In this document: piece by piece, positions 43,199 through 51,777 of the stretch
How the letters are laid out: every line of letters starts with the position of its first letter
How positions within the stretch are numbered: the stretch's first letter is position 1
Origin: Lederbergia galactosidilytica
GTDB taxonomy: Bacteria > Bacillota > Bacilli > Bacillales > Bacillaceae_C
Direction: 5' to 3'
Assembly: GCF_017873565.1 (NCBI RefSeq)
Contig: NZ_JAGGKH010000004.1
Location: forward strand, 62,001 to 126,000
DNA: 64,000 bases
Program-made: the position numbers and the translations under genes
The notes under the pieces: generated by a model
What the model was told of the DNA's origin: nothing
Databases searched by the model: none
The model's input: the letters and a program-made list of their open reading frames with translations, nothing else

Positions 43199-43846
43199 AT
43201 GTCTGAAGAAGAAAGGCTTGTCGAACAATTATTTGCTGGAGAAAAACTAACAGATAAACAAAAAAAGATCATCCTAGCAGCAATTGAATCTTTTTCCGAA
43301 AAAGGCTATTCCGCCACCTCAACAAGTGAAATTGCAAAAAAAGCAGGGGTAGCGGAAGGAACCATTTTCCGGCATTATAAAACAAAAAAGGAATTATTAC
43401 TGTCGATCATTGGTCCGTTTATGACAAAATTAATTGCCCCTTATATTGTAAAAGACTTTCATAAAGTGCTGGATCAAAAATATGATCATGTCGAAGACTT
43501 TTTGCGGGCAACAATGGAAAATCGGAGAAATGTCGTCAAACGTCTCCTCCCCGTCATTAAAATTTTGCTTCAGGAAATCCCTTTCCACCCTGAGTTGCGG
43601 GAGCAATTTCTGAATCATATTGCGAAAGATACCTTTGATCGTGTTACAAAGTTAATTAAGAGCTATCAAGAAAAAGGGCAAATCATTGACATACCACCTG
43701 CCAGTGTAGCAAGATTAGCTGTCACTTCCCTTCTTGGCTTTTTATTCTCTCGCTATGTGCTTTTCCCTGAACTAGAATGGGATGATGAAGCCGAAGCGGA
43801 GCGCACAATTCAATTTATATTACATGGGTTGGGAAAAACTGAATAG
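43199..43846 (+). CDS. TetR-family repressor of the ABC exporter operon
   Basis: 215 residues. The N-terminal DNA-binding domain (about 20-68) reads ILAAIESFSEKGYSATSTSE then IAKKAGVAEGTIFRHYKTKK, the textbook TetR helix-turn-helix. The C-terminal ligand-binding helices are not similar to a characterised member that I recognise. AGGAGG is five bases before the ATG, 15 bp after the permease stop. A perfect inverted repeat at the operon promoter (41312-41335) is its probable operator, giving negative feedback relieved by substrate. Confidence 0.9.
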   Translation: MSEEERLVEQLFAGEKLTDKQKKIILAAIESFSEKGYSATSTSEIAKKAGVAEGTIFRHYKTKKELLLSIIGPFMTKLIAPYIVKDFHKVLDQKYDHVEDFLRATMENRRNVVKRLLPVIKILLQEIPFHPELREQFLNHIAKDTFDRVTKLIKSYQEKGQIIDIPPASVARLAVTSLLGFLFSRYVLFPELEWDDEAEAERTIQFILHGLGKTE

Positions 43847-44037
43847 TCTCTCTAATACCTTAACCTAACAAACGGTTATTAGAAACAAGTATGGCTAAAT
43901 TCGCAAATAGATTTTTGGGTATATTCTATCAGCCTGTTAGCCATCCAGTTAAACCCGCTTTCATATATTGTAAATACATTCACTCAAAGTATAAGCTACG
44001 TCTTTCCTTTGTATTATCCTTCTCTTACAACGAGTAA

Positions 44038-44065
44038 ACACCGAGTCATTGCTATGACTCGGTGT
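44038..44065 (-). terminator. Terminator of the fru operon
   Basis: ACACCGAGTCAT-tgct-ATGACTCGGTGT is a perfect 12-bp stem with a 4-nt loop, 14 bp beyond the fruA stop on the minus strand. TTTACT follows. Confidence 0.8.
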
Positions 44066-44079
44066 GAATATATATCTAA

Positions 44080-45960
44080 TTATTTTACTGGCTTTTTCAA
44101 TAATCCTAGAAGGATTGCAGAAACAATAGCTCCGATTATAACAGCTAAAAGATACAACAGCCAGCTACCACTGACAAGTGGGAAGACAAAAATCCCACCA
44201 TGTGGTGCCTGTAGCCCAATATTAAACATCATGGACAGACCTCCTGCCACAGCTGCTCCAACCGCGACGGACGGAATAACTCGAAGCGGGTCAGCAGCCG
44301 CAAAAGGAATCGCTCCCTCTGTGATAAATGATAGGCCCATCACAATATTCACAGGTCCGGCTTCACGTTCTTGTTTACTAAATTTATTTTTAAATAAAAA
44401 GGTCGCTAGGGCAATACCAAGTGGTGGAACCATTCCTCCTGCCATAATGGCAGCCATTGGCTCATACACTCCACTAGCAATAAGTCCTGTACCAAAAAGA
44501 TAGGCAGCTTTGTTAATCGGACCGCCCATATCAATGGCCATCATCAGCCCAAGGATGACCCCAAGAAGCACTGCATTTGCCGTACCTAAGCTAGAAAGCC
44601 AATTCGAAATCCATGTGTTTAATGCACTTAAAGGAGTGTTCACAACAAAGTGCATAATAAAACCTGTGATAGCAATTCCTAGTAAAGGAAACAATAGAAT
44701 CGTTTTGATCCCTTCTAAAGAAGATGGAAGACCAGCTAATAGTTTTCTAATTCCAACTACTATATAACCACCAAGAAAACCTGCAACTAATCCTCCTAAG
44801 AAACCAGCACCACTTGTTGCTGCCATCATTCCCCCAACCATTCCTGGGGCAAATCCTGGACGATCGGCAATACTCATTGCAATAAAGCCAGCTAGTACAG
44901 GAACCATGAGGGCAAATGCATTACCACCACCGATTGTATTAAGAGCTTCTGCAATGATATTGTACGAAGGGTCGTTTGGATCGTGCGCATTATAGCCAAA
45001 TAAAAAGCCGAGCGCAATTAAGATTCCTCCACCAATTACAAATGGTAGCATGTTAGATACACCGCTCATTAGGTGCTTGTAAATGGTAGCCCCTATACCA
45101 CGAGAAGCTGACTCTTTATGGCCATGATCATCTTTATTGGATGAATCTTTAAATATTGGTGCCTCTTGTTTTAAAGCACGCTCAATTAATTCTTGCGGTT
45201 TACGAATGCCCTCCGCTACTGGTACTTCAATGACATGCTTACCATTGAAACGAGCCATCTGTACTTGAGTATCAGCTGCCACAATAACTGCTGTTGCTCG
45301 TTCAATTTCCTCGCTTGTTAAGACATTTTTAGCACCGCCGGAACCATTCGTTTCTACCTTAATGGCAATCCCCATTTCTTCAGCTTTTGCCTTTAAAGAA
45401 TCTGCGGACATATACGTATGAGCAATTCCAGTTGGACACGCCGTAACAGCCACTACAAAAGGTTCATTTTCAGCGACAGAAACTGCCTCTTCTTCTTCTT
45501 CCTCTTGCACGTCATGCTCATTAATAATCGCGAGAGCTTCTTCTTCTGTCTGTGCTTCTAAGAGTTGTTTTCGCACTTCCTCTTTTAACAGAATCGTCGA
45601 TAATTTTGACAATGCCTGTAGATGAGTATCATTCGCGCCCTCTGGTGCCGCAATCATGAAGAAAAGGTGTGCAGGCATCCCATCAAGAGATTCATATTCG
45701 ATCCCACTTACAGATCTACCAAAAACAATAGCTGGGGCTTTAACCGCCGCTGTCTTTGCATGGGGGATGGCAATCCCCTCGCCTATTCCCGTCGTACTTT
45801 GCTCTTCACGATGAAAAATAGCTTGTTTATATTCTGCACGATCATTTAGCTTGCCAGCAACATCCAATACTTGAACAAGTTCCTCAATCACTTCGGCCTT
45901 TTGCGAGCTTTTGAGGTGCAAATGAATCGTGTTCTTGGTTAACAGTTCTGTTATTCTCAT
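44080..45960 (-). CDS. fruA: Fructose-specific PTS enzyme IIABC (FruA)
   Basis: 626-residue phosphotransferase permease that imports fructose as fructose-1-phosphate. EIIA (about 1-145) carries the phospho-His in GEGIAIPHAKTAAVKAP. EIIB (about 168-265) carries the phospho-Cys in VAVTACPTGIAHTYMSADSL. EIIC (about 295-620) has the glycine-rich membrane domain with VIGGGILIALGFLFG and MAAIMAGGMVPPLGIALATF. A short acidic linker (EEEEEEAVSV) separates IIA and IIB. The domain order A-B-C and the length match Bacillus FruA. Last gene of fruR-fruK-fruA; AGGAG precedes the ATG, 15 bp after fruK. Confidence 0.95.
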   Translation of the reverse strand: MRITELLTKNTIHLHLKSSQKAEVIEELVQVLDVAGKLNDRAEYKQAIFHREEQSTTGIGEGIAIPHAKTAAVKAPAIVFGRSVSGIEYESLDGMPAHLFFMIAAPEGANDTHLQALSKLSTILLKEEVRKQLLEAQTEEEALAIINEHDVQEEEEEEAVSVAENEPFVVAVTACPTGIAHTYMSADSLKAKAEEMGIAIKVETNGSGGAKNVLTSEEIERATAVIVAADTQVQMARFNGKHVIEVPVAEGIRKPQELIERALKQEAPIFKDSSNKDDHGHKESASRGIGATIYKHLMSGVSNMLPFVIGGGILIALGFLFGYNAHDPNDPSYNIIAEALNTIGGGNAFALMVPVLAGFIAMSIADRPGFAPGMVGGMMAATSGAGFLGGLVAGFLGGYIVVGIRKLLAGLPSSLEGIKTILLFPLLGIAITGFIMHFVVNTPLSALNTWISNWLSSLGTANAVLLGVILGLMMAIDMGGPINKAAYLFGTGLIASGVYEPMAAIMAGGMVPPLGIALATFLFKNKFSKQEREAGPVNIVMGLSFITEGAIPFAAADPLRVIPSVAVGAAVAGGLSMMFNIGLQAPHGGIFVFPLVSGSWLLYLLAVIIGAIVSAILLGLLKKPVK

Positions 45961-45975
45961 GCTTATTCTCCTATA

Positions 45976-46887
45976 CTAGAATTTTTCTATTCTTACTTCT
46001 GGCAATAAACTCTCAATCTTTTCTCGGGTGCAAAGCCCAGTCGAAAAGGCTGTAGCACTGCCTGCAGCTACACTATAGCGAAAAGCTTCCTCAAAGGAAT
46101 GAGTCTTTTCGTACATAGCCATAAATCCAGCTACCATAGAATCTCCCGCTCCTACTGAACCTTTTACAACACCTTTAGGAACTGTTGACACGTAGACCTG
46201 CTCTTGGTTCATAAAAACCGCACCCTCACCGGCTAGAGAGACAATGACATTTTCGGCTCCCATGTTTATCAGTTCTTTCCCATAAGGAATCACTTCTTCA
46301 CAATTATTTATCGTAACTCCAAATAAATCTCCAAGCTCATGATGATTGGGTTTGATTAAAAATGGTTTATGAGGAAGCACATTCTTTAATAAGTCCCCTT
46401 CCGCATCCACAACGAATCGCGTCCCAGTCTCCTGGCAGATGCTCGCCAACTCCTCGTACGTTGTCGTGGACAAAGATGAGGGAATGCTTCCAGCTAAAAT
46501 AAGCGTATCTTCATGCGTTAATTCTCGTATTATATCTTGCAGTGCCATGTAGTTTTCAGTGGTGATTCTAGGCCCTTTAGCATTTATTTCTGTTTCCTGT
46601 TCAGCTTTCACTTTGACATTAATTCGTGTTTGTTCATTCACTCGGATAAAATTAGTTTCAATATCCAAGGTGTGTAAGAGTGTTTCAATATAATCTCCGG
46701 TAAACCCTCCGACAAAGCCTAGCGCTTGATTCGGTGTTTCAAATGTCTTTAATACTTGGGAAACATTTATTCCTTTTCCACCTGGTAAAATAGCTTCATT
46801 TTTCGTTCGATTTAATGCCCCTAACGTGATATTGTTCATCTCAACAATGTAGTCAAGAGAGGGGTTTAACGTAACCGTGTAAATCAT
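45976..46887 (-). CDS. fruK: 1-phosphofructokinase (FruK)
   Basis: PfkB-family kinase of 303 residues, fructose-1-phosphate to fructose-1,6-bisphosphate. It starts MIYTVTLNPSLDYIVEMNNI; the first PfkB signature is GGKGINVSQVLKTF and the second contains the catalytic Asp in KGSVGAGDSMVAGFMA. The open frame extends 63 bp upstream, but that part only overlaps fruR. The ATG at 46887 overlaps the fruR TGA (ATGA), so the two are coupled. Directly followed by fruA. Confidence 0.94.
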   Translation of the reverse strand: MIYTVTLNPSLDYIVEMNNITLGALNRTKNEAILPGGKGINVSQVLKTFETPNQALGFVGGFTGDYIETLLHTLDIETNFIRVNEQTRINVKVKAEQETEINAKGPRITTENYMALQDIIRELTHEDTLILAGSIPSSLSTTTYEELASICQETGTRFVVDAEGDLLKNVLPHKPFLIKPNHHELGDLFGVTINNCEEVIPYGKELINMGAENVIVSLAGEGAVFMNQEQVYVSTVPKGVVKGSVGAGDSMVAGFMAMYEKTHSFEEAFRYSVAAGSATAFSTGLCTREKIESLLPEVRIEKF

Positions 46888-47633
46888 TCCGTAACCACCT
46901 TTAATTTTGTTATACGCGTAATTTTTCTTTCTAGATCTTCCTCTAAACAAGTTGTAATAATGGTGGCTTCAGAGAGATCCGAAATTTTCGCAAAAAAGAT
47001 TTCAGAGAATTTAGAGGCATCTGCCAAAACAAAAGCTTCTCGGCTTAGTGAAATCGCTTGCTGTTTAATCATAGCTTCCTCTTGATCTGGCGTTGTAAAG
47101 CCATATTCCGAATGAATCCCATTTGTACCCATGAAGCATTTATCAAAGCGATATTGTCTCAAACCTTCCATAGCTCCTCGGCCAATTAAAGCATTTGTTT
47201 TTGGTTTACAAAAACCACCGATAAGAAAGGACTTAATGCCCCTGTTTAAAAGAGCCGGTATATGGTTTAAACCATTCGTTACCACTACAATATTTACTGG
47301 TAAAAAGGGAATGAGTTCGAAAATAGTTGAACCTGCATCTAAATAAATACTATCGCCTTCCTCGACAAGCGATGCAGCAAATCGAGCAATTAGCTGTTTA
47401 TCGTGAACATTTTTGGTTGATTTTTCAGTTATGCTTGACTCAAATAGTTTTCCTTGTAGTTGGGAGGCGCCACCGTGAACTCGTTTTAAAAACTTTTTTT
47501 GCTCTAACAAGGTTAAATCCCGACGAACCGTAGACTCAGATGAATTTGTTAACTCAACAAGCTCTTGAAGTTTAACCGTCTTTTTTACTTTTAAAAGATT
47601 AAGGATGATTTGATGACGTTCCGACTCTAGCAA
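46884..47633 (-). CDS. fruR: Fructose operon repressor FruR (DeoR family)
   Basis: 249 residues. The N-terminal DeoR helix-turn-helix begins with ERHQIILNLLKVKKTVKLQE and continues LTNSSESTVRRDLTLLEQKK. The C-terminal sugar-phosphate sensor domain has IYLDAGSTIFELIPFL, VVTNGLNHI and FMGTNGIHSEYGFTTPDQEE. The inducer is expected to be fructose-1-phosphate. The start is TTG at 47633, with AGGAGG ten bases upstream. First gene of the operon. Its own promoter overlaps tandem TTGAAT-like repeats at 47683-47718. Confidence 0.92.
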   Translation of the reverse strand: MLESERHQIILNLLKVKKTVKLQELVELTNSSESTVRRDLTLLEQKKFLKRVHGGASQLQGKLFESSITEKSTKNVHDKQLIARFAASLVEEGDSIYLDAGSTIFELIPFLPVNIVVVTNGLNHIPALLNRGIKSFLIGGFCKPKTNALIGRGAMEGLRQYRFDKCFMGTNGIHSEYGFTTPDQEEAMIKQQAISLSREAFVLADASKFSEIFFAKISDLSEATIITTCLEEDLERKITRITKLKVVTE

Positions 47634-47659
47634 ATGAATATGACCTCCTATAAGTTGCT

Positions 47660-47718
47660 AGTATAATTCTATATGATATTTCATTCAAATTCAATCAAAT
47701 TCATTCATAAGCATTCAA
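47660..47718 (-). promoter_or_regulatory. fru operon promoter and tandem FruR-type repeats
   Basis: Minus strand: -35 TTGAAT (47688-47683), 17-bp spacer, -10 TATACT (47665-47660). The upstream sequence repeats TGAATG-AATTTGATTG-AATT-TGAATGAAA, a set of 8-10 bp direct repeats overlapping the -35. DeoR-family repressors often bind such tandem repeats. Confidence 0.65.
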
Positions 47719-47773
47719 AAAAAGGGTGTCCAGAAAGTCAGTGGATACTGATTTTCTGTGACACCCTTTTTTT
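47717..47773. terminator. Bidirectional terminator upstream of fruR
   Basis: AAAAAAAGGGTGTC and GACACCCTTTTTTT flank an inner CAGAAAGTCAG/CTGATTTTCTG stem, making a long hairpin with T-runs both ways. It insulates the fru promoter from upstream transcription. Confidence 0.85.
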
Positions 47774-48143
47774 ATATTCTCAATACAAATAAGTCCTCTT
47801 GTCTGGTAAATACCGGTAGCTATGCACCACTTGGGAGAGTCAGACTCATCATTAAAATCCTTATTGCGAGAGATTGTATTTATTCATATAGATCCATGGA
47901 AATTTGCCATTTTGCAAGATCAACTGCAATAGGAATAGGGATCCAATTCGCTGGTTTGCTTTGCTCCCGATCCGTCGGAGTGAAACGTATATTTTCGAGG
48001 AGTTATTAAGATGAAGTGAGCATGTTTTTATGAACCGCTGCTTAAAAGTGAGGAAGAAAAGACCGGGGACTTTACATGACCCACATCGACCAACGCACAA
48101 GTTCCTAGCAGTTATAGTAATGTTTTGCAGCTTCTAGTTCCAT
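47774..48143. other. Gene-free stretch between two terminators
   Basis: About 370 bp bounded on both sides by hairpin terminators. Frames up to 83 codons occur on either strand but have no ribosome-binding site and resemble nothing. It may be a decayed gene; I could not identify it. A short minus-strand frame reads NWIPIPIAVDLAKWQISMD without homology that I know. Confidence 0.4.
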
Positions 48144-48170
48144 AAAAAAACGCCGTTGTGGCGTTTTTTT
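48144..48170. terminator. Terminator after the HAD phosphatase gene
   Basis: AAAAAAACGCC-gttgt-GGCGTTTTTTT is a compact hairpin with T-runs in both directions, about 55 bp past the HAD gene stop. Confidence 0.88.
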
Positions 48171-48225
48171 ATAAAGAGTACTCTTTAAAACTGAAGCTTC
48201 TTCATTTAGTTGATCCAAATCCCAT

Positions 48226-48990
48226 TTATGCCATCTTCTCATTCAAAACCCAGTAGCGAATGGCTTTGGCGACGCCATCTGCTTCATTCGTATCTGTTAT
48301 CCAGTCAGCCGATTCCTTCACTAATTCTTGTGCATTGCCCATGGCGACACCACAGCCAGCCGCCTGAATCATCGCTAAATCATTTAAGCTATCGCCAACA
48401 GCGAGCACTTGATCCATCGAAATTCCGATACGATCGCAGACTTTTTTTAATGCATTCGCTTTGTTTATTCCGAGGGCATTCACCTCAATATTAAATGGGC
48501 TTGAATTGCTAATTTCTAATTGTTTATTTTTTCTCAGTTCTGTTAAAATCGTTTCACTTGTTTCCTGATCATCAAAATCAAATCCAAATTTAAGCCATTC
48601 GCGTTGAGTAATTTCTTCTGGGAAACCTTCGCGGAACTCTGATTCTGGAGTCATCGCCCAAAAACGGGTACCATGTTGATGACATAGCTCCCACATTGCT
48701 TGGACAAAATCTTGCTGAAGCGGGTTCCTTTCAAGCAGGTTTCCAGAGGGATCCCAAATTTCACTACCATTAACAGCCACTAGATAGGAAGAGAGCTGCA
48801 AAGAATCCGCATAATTTTTGCAAGATTTAACATGGCGCCCTGTGCTGATAACCACCTGTACGCCTTTTTCCACTGCTTCCGCAATTGCCTTTCGATTTTC
48901 ATTCGAAATCTCATGATGCCGATTTAATAATGTTCCGTCCAAATCAAGTGCAATAAGTTTGAATGGCCTGCCTTTTTTCGTAGTCTCCAT
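48226..48990 (-). CDS. Cof-type HAD-IIB family phosphatase
   Basis: About 254 residues. HAD motif I FKLIALDLDGTLLNRHHEIS (nucleophile and acid Asp), motif II VVISTGRHVKS, motif III Lys in GINKANALKKVC, and motif IV QVLAVGDSLNDLAMIQAAGC with GVAMGNAQELVK. The C2 cap of the Cof/YkrA type lies between about 85 and 190. It probably dephosphorylates sugar phosphates or flavin/PLP-like metabolites. The frame opens at 49017, but GGGGAG sits seven bases before the ATG at 48990 (METTKKGRPF), which I prefer. Single gene. Confidence 0.87.
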   Translation of the reverse strand: METTKKGRPFKLIALDLDGTLLNRHHEISNENRKAIAEAVEKGVQVVISTGRHVKSCKNYADSLQLSSYLVAVNGSEIWDPSGNLLERNPLQQDFVQAMWELCHQHGTRFWAMTPESEFREGFPEEITQREWLKFGFDFDDQETSETILTELRKNKQLEISNSSPFNIEVNALGINKANALKKVCDRIGISMDQVLAVGDSLNDLAMIQAAGCGVAMGNAQELVKESADWITDTNEADGVAKAIRYWVLNEKMA

Positions 48991-49180
48991 AATACAACTC
49001 CCCTTCTTGCTCATCATTCGATATGGCTTGAGTGTACCATGTCAGATGATCATTTTCAAAATTGCCTATACGACTATTTCTTGAATTATCTTCCTTTATT
49101 TCCGGTAGAGCAGAAGGAGTCATTTTCCAGTATTTTAAAACAAAAAAGATTTTTTATTGGCGATCATTGGTCTGTTTATG

Positions 49181-49360
49181 GTTAGTAGGCTGAGCGCGAC
49201 AGCTAATAGAATGCATCTAACGGCTAATAGGGCAAAAAGCGGTAACGATTTTAAGAAGAATGGCTATCATAGGTACAAAATCGCCTTTGCAAAAAGCCAA
49301 TGGCTAATAGAACGAGCGCAACGGCTAATAGAGAGGCTTCAATAGCTACTAGAGTGCATA
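49181..49360. repeat. Degenerate 21-bp periodic array around GCTAATAG
   Basis: GCTAATAG or close variants begin at 49181 (GTTAGTAG), 49202, 49223, 49303, 49324 and 49345 (GCTACTAG), spaced by 21 bp within each group. The intervening bases differ, so only the core and the period are conserved. Non-coding. It lies between the HAD and lipoprotein genes. Confidence 0.6.
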
Positions 49361-49415
49361 TCCTTAGATTGTAAAAGACTCCCCCGAAATAACACACCTT
49401 TGTGGCATTAAAAGA

Positions 49416-49447
49416 AGAGCCCCTCTGAGGAGCTCTATTTTTTACTT
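49416..49447. terminator. Terminator-like hairpin
   Basis: AGAGCCCCTC-tga-GGAGCTCT followed by ATTTTTTA on the plus strand and by TTCTTTT on the minus strand. It probably serves the minus-strand lipoprotein gene about 100 bp away. Confidence 0.55.
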
Positions 49448-49543
49448 TGTAGTTTCCTTACTCCCTTTGCTAAATTATCAAAATAACAATATTGTCCAAG
49501 ATGGCTTTTATTGTGTTAAAAACTTTGGTTCTACTGATTTGTT

Positions 49544-50767
49544 TTATTCAAATGTAAAAGTCTCCATGATCTCCGGGACTTCCTCATTCACCATACGGGC
49601 AAACTCCTCTTCAAGTTCTTGTAATTCGCCGCCTTCCCAAAATTCGGGTGGCATCTCCATAATTGGATTCCACACATACGTATTTCCATTATGGTTGGCA
49701 ATCAAGTTCATCGGACCGATATTTTCTGCTGATTCGGTATCTAGCACACTAATACTAAAAATATTACAGATTTCTTTTCCGTTATGCATAAATTGAAAAT
49801 CATAGCTTATTTCTGCCCCAACGTTCCAATCTCCCTCTTTCACAATATACTTTCCTTCCCAAGATGCAGGAAGATGCAGAGTAAACTGGTGATCATTGTT
49901 TTGATAGACAATATCATTCTTCTTCTCTTCTGTTGCAGCAGCAATTTTATCCCAGCTCACTTCCACTCCCACAACACCTGCAGAATTAGGGAAAAGTTTG
50001 TAAAATTGCTTATACAGAATAATCGCATCTTCTGTTAAGGAAAAAGCATAATAGTTTTCAAGAGTAGGCTTGGTTTCCTCCTTCACGTCTTCTTTATACT
50101 TAAACGTGACAGGTTCGGAACGATATTCCGCAAACTGATCACTATTGATCAATTCTTCCGCTACTAATTTTGACACACTATTAAGATCTGTCCCGCTTCT
50201 CTTTAACACCTCTTCTAGATCTAACAATTGATTATTCTTTAGGTCATAATTAAAGGCATAGCTATGTTCCGTTCCATGCACGCCACCCATATAGATGTAA
50301 ACATCAAAATATATCGAGACAAAGTCATCCGTGACCACTGGCTCTTTAAACGATACATCGTAAGAATATTTAATTTTTGTTCCTAAACCTTCTTCCTCGT
50401 ATGCTGGATCTTTTATAATCTCTTTCGCAGCCTCTTGACTACTTTCAAACTGGAACTGCATTTCATCTGCAAGAAGCTTGTCTACTGGTTCATATCCAAA
50501 GGAGGGATATTGGATTTCAATTTCAAAGTTCTCTTCCTTCTTTTCAAGCTTAACTGTTTCATATTGACTTAAATCAGGAAGCAACTTCTCTATCTCTCTT
50601 TCTTCCTCTTTTTTCGCCGTTTCTTTCACTACTTCTTTTTCACTATCCTCATCCACAGCGCTAACCTTTTCCTTCTCTGAAGCAGTTCCCTTCTTGTCTG
50701 TGCTTCCTTGTTGACTACATCCAACTAATACTAATAATAAGAGAGCCAATAGTGTGATTTTCTTCAT
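49544..50767 (-). CDS. Lipoprotein with DUF4163/DUF3298 domains
   Basis: About 407 residues. The lipobox LLLVLVGC places the lipidated Cys near residue 17. An acidic/Lys-rich linker (about 22-65) reaches a DUF4163-like domain (ENFEIEIQYPSFGYEPVDKL). DUF3298 follows (GGVHGTEHSYAFNYDLKNNQ, SLTEDAIILYKQFYKLFPNS), the pair also found in anti-sigma factor RsiV and deacetylase PdaC. A third domain of about 130 residues starts at NDHQFTLHLPASWEGKYIVK. It is surface-exposed on the outer face of the membrane; the role is unknown, perhaps ligand binding. GGGAG stands ten bases before the ATG at 50767. Confidence 0.8.
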   Translation of the reverse strand: MKKITLLALLLLVLVGCSQQGSTDKKGTASEKEKVSAVDEDSEKEVVKETAKKEEEREIEKLLPDLSQYETVKLEKKEENFEIEIQYPSFGYEPVDKLLADEMQFQFESSQEAAKEIIKDPAYEEEGLGTKIKYSYDVSFKEPVVTDDFVSIYFDVYIYMGGVHGTEHSYAFNYDLKNNQLLDLEEVLKRSGTDLNSVSKLVAEELINSDQFAEYRSEPVTFKYKEDVKEETKPTLENYYAFSLTEDAIILYKQFYKLFPNSAGVVGVEVSWDKIAAATEEKKNDIVYQNNDHQFTLHLPASWEGKYIVKEGDWNVGAEISYDFQFMHNGKEICNIFSISVLDTESAENIGPMNLIANHNGNTYVWNPIMEMPPEFWEGGELQELEEEFARMVNEEVPEIMETFTFE

Positions 50768-51009
50768 GCTGTCAAAACTCCCATCCAATCTATCTTTCTA
50801 TACCATATATCGGTAAACTGAATAATCTTTTTAGGAGTTTTAAAGTACACAAAAGATCGCGATTCATTCTCTAGCTAATTAAAACTAAAATAGATAAAAA
50901 TACTCCGCACGGTTATCATAAAATTAACCATAACCATGCGAAGATTTTAAAAATAAATTTGCTCACAATTCAGCAGCTATATAGCAGTAGATATCATAAT
51001 TAGTAGCTG

Positions 51010-51195
51010 TTATTGCTGAGATTGATCTGCAATACAGACTCTATTCCTCCCCAACCTTTTCACATTATAAAGTACCTTATCTCCATCTTCCACTAGCTTC
51101 GTTGGAGCAATTGTCGTTTCTTGAAAACTAGCAACACCTATCGAGATTGAAATGGACAATTTTCCCTTGTCTTAGACTTTCAATCCACTCAGCCC
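51010..51195 (-). pseudogene. Remnant of a GGDEF diguanylate cyclase (C-terminal end)
   Basis: In the minus strand a 47-codon frame ending at TAA 51012-51010 reads SISIGVASFQETTIAPTKLV then EDGDKVLYNVKRLGRNRVCI. This is the end of a GGDEF domain (ISIGVA, the D-x-ALY-x-AK helix, GRNRV). Just upstream, in another frame, AEWIESLRQGKIVHF continues the same alignment, so a frameshift separates them. No GGDEF signature and no start are found further upstream. It is a decayed fragment. The rest of 50768-51308 holds nothing else. Confidence 0.7.
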
Positions 51196-51308
51196 CCCAC
51201 CACTTCATACCCTAATAGATTAAAACCTTAAATGTAACCAATGAGAAGGCATTCTTTCCATCATCAATGTTATAATTTCTTTCAAGAGAAACGGAGGGGA
51301 TGCGAAAG

Positions 51309-51758
51309 ATGGCAGAATCGATCAAAAGTAACTTCGGGACATTTCAGTATAATCAACACGTTAAATCCTTCAAGCTAGAAATTGGTTCGATCTATTGGTC
51401 ATTGGATAATGAGCATGCCGATTTAAGTGAATTGGTGTGCAAGGCCGAGGAACTTTATTCGGTTCTAGAGGATTTTAATAAGAAAACAAAAATGGCCATT
51501 GCCCAGGAATTAATAGATTACAAAAATGATTTTTGGCCTGAATATGATGAGGATGATGAAACATTAGACTGGGATGCTGTCGACGCAGGAGAGTATGATA
51601 TCTCCGTGGAAATATTTATTAAAGCGATCACCCTTTTGGATATCGAAATAAACGCTCAAGGAATTTACTTGGAATATGATGATGGCGATTTATTTGGGGG
51701 CCATAGAATCCATGCCAAATTTGATTATGATTATAAGCTGTTACAAGCAACAATTTAG
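51309..51758 (+). CDS. DUF2262-like protein (possible immunity-type)
   Basis: 149 residues, strongly acidic in the middle (YDEDDETLDWDAVDAGEYDI). It has a central helix-rich part (LSELVCKAEELYSVLEDFNK) and a C-terminal LEYDDGDLFGGHRIHAKFDY. The pattern resembles DUF2262, a family recurrent beside polymorphic toxins as a presumed immunity protein. GGAGG is better placed for the ATG at 51309 than for the one at 51300. It is followed after 19 bp by a second protein with similar layout. No toxin gene is visible nearby. Confidence 0.55.
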   Translation: MAESIKSNFGTFQYNQHVKSFKLEIGSIYWSLDNEHADLSELVCKAEELYSVLEDFNKKTKMAIAQELIDYKNDFWPEYDEDDETLDWDAVDAGEYDISVEIFIKAITLLDIEINAQGIYLEYDDGDLFGGHRIHAKFDYDYKLLQATI

Positions 51759-51777
51759 AAAATAAGGTGGGATAAGA

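Noticed and set aside
44009-44503. A long plus-strand frame (164 codons) opposite fruA.
   Set aside because: It is an antisense shadow of the conserved fruA membrane domain, with a composition typical of reverse-frame reading.
47861-48100. Frames of about 80 codons on both strands between two terminators, considered as a small toxin or leader gene.
   Set aside because: No ribosome-binding site and no recognisable motif. Possibly a gene relic, but nothing supports a call.
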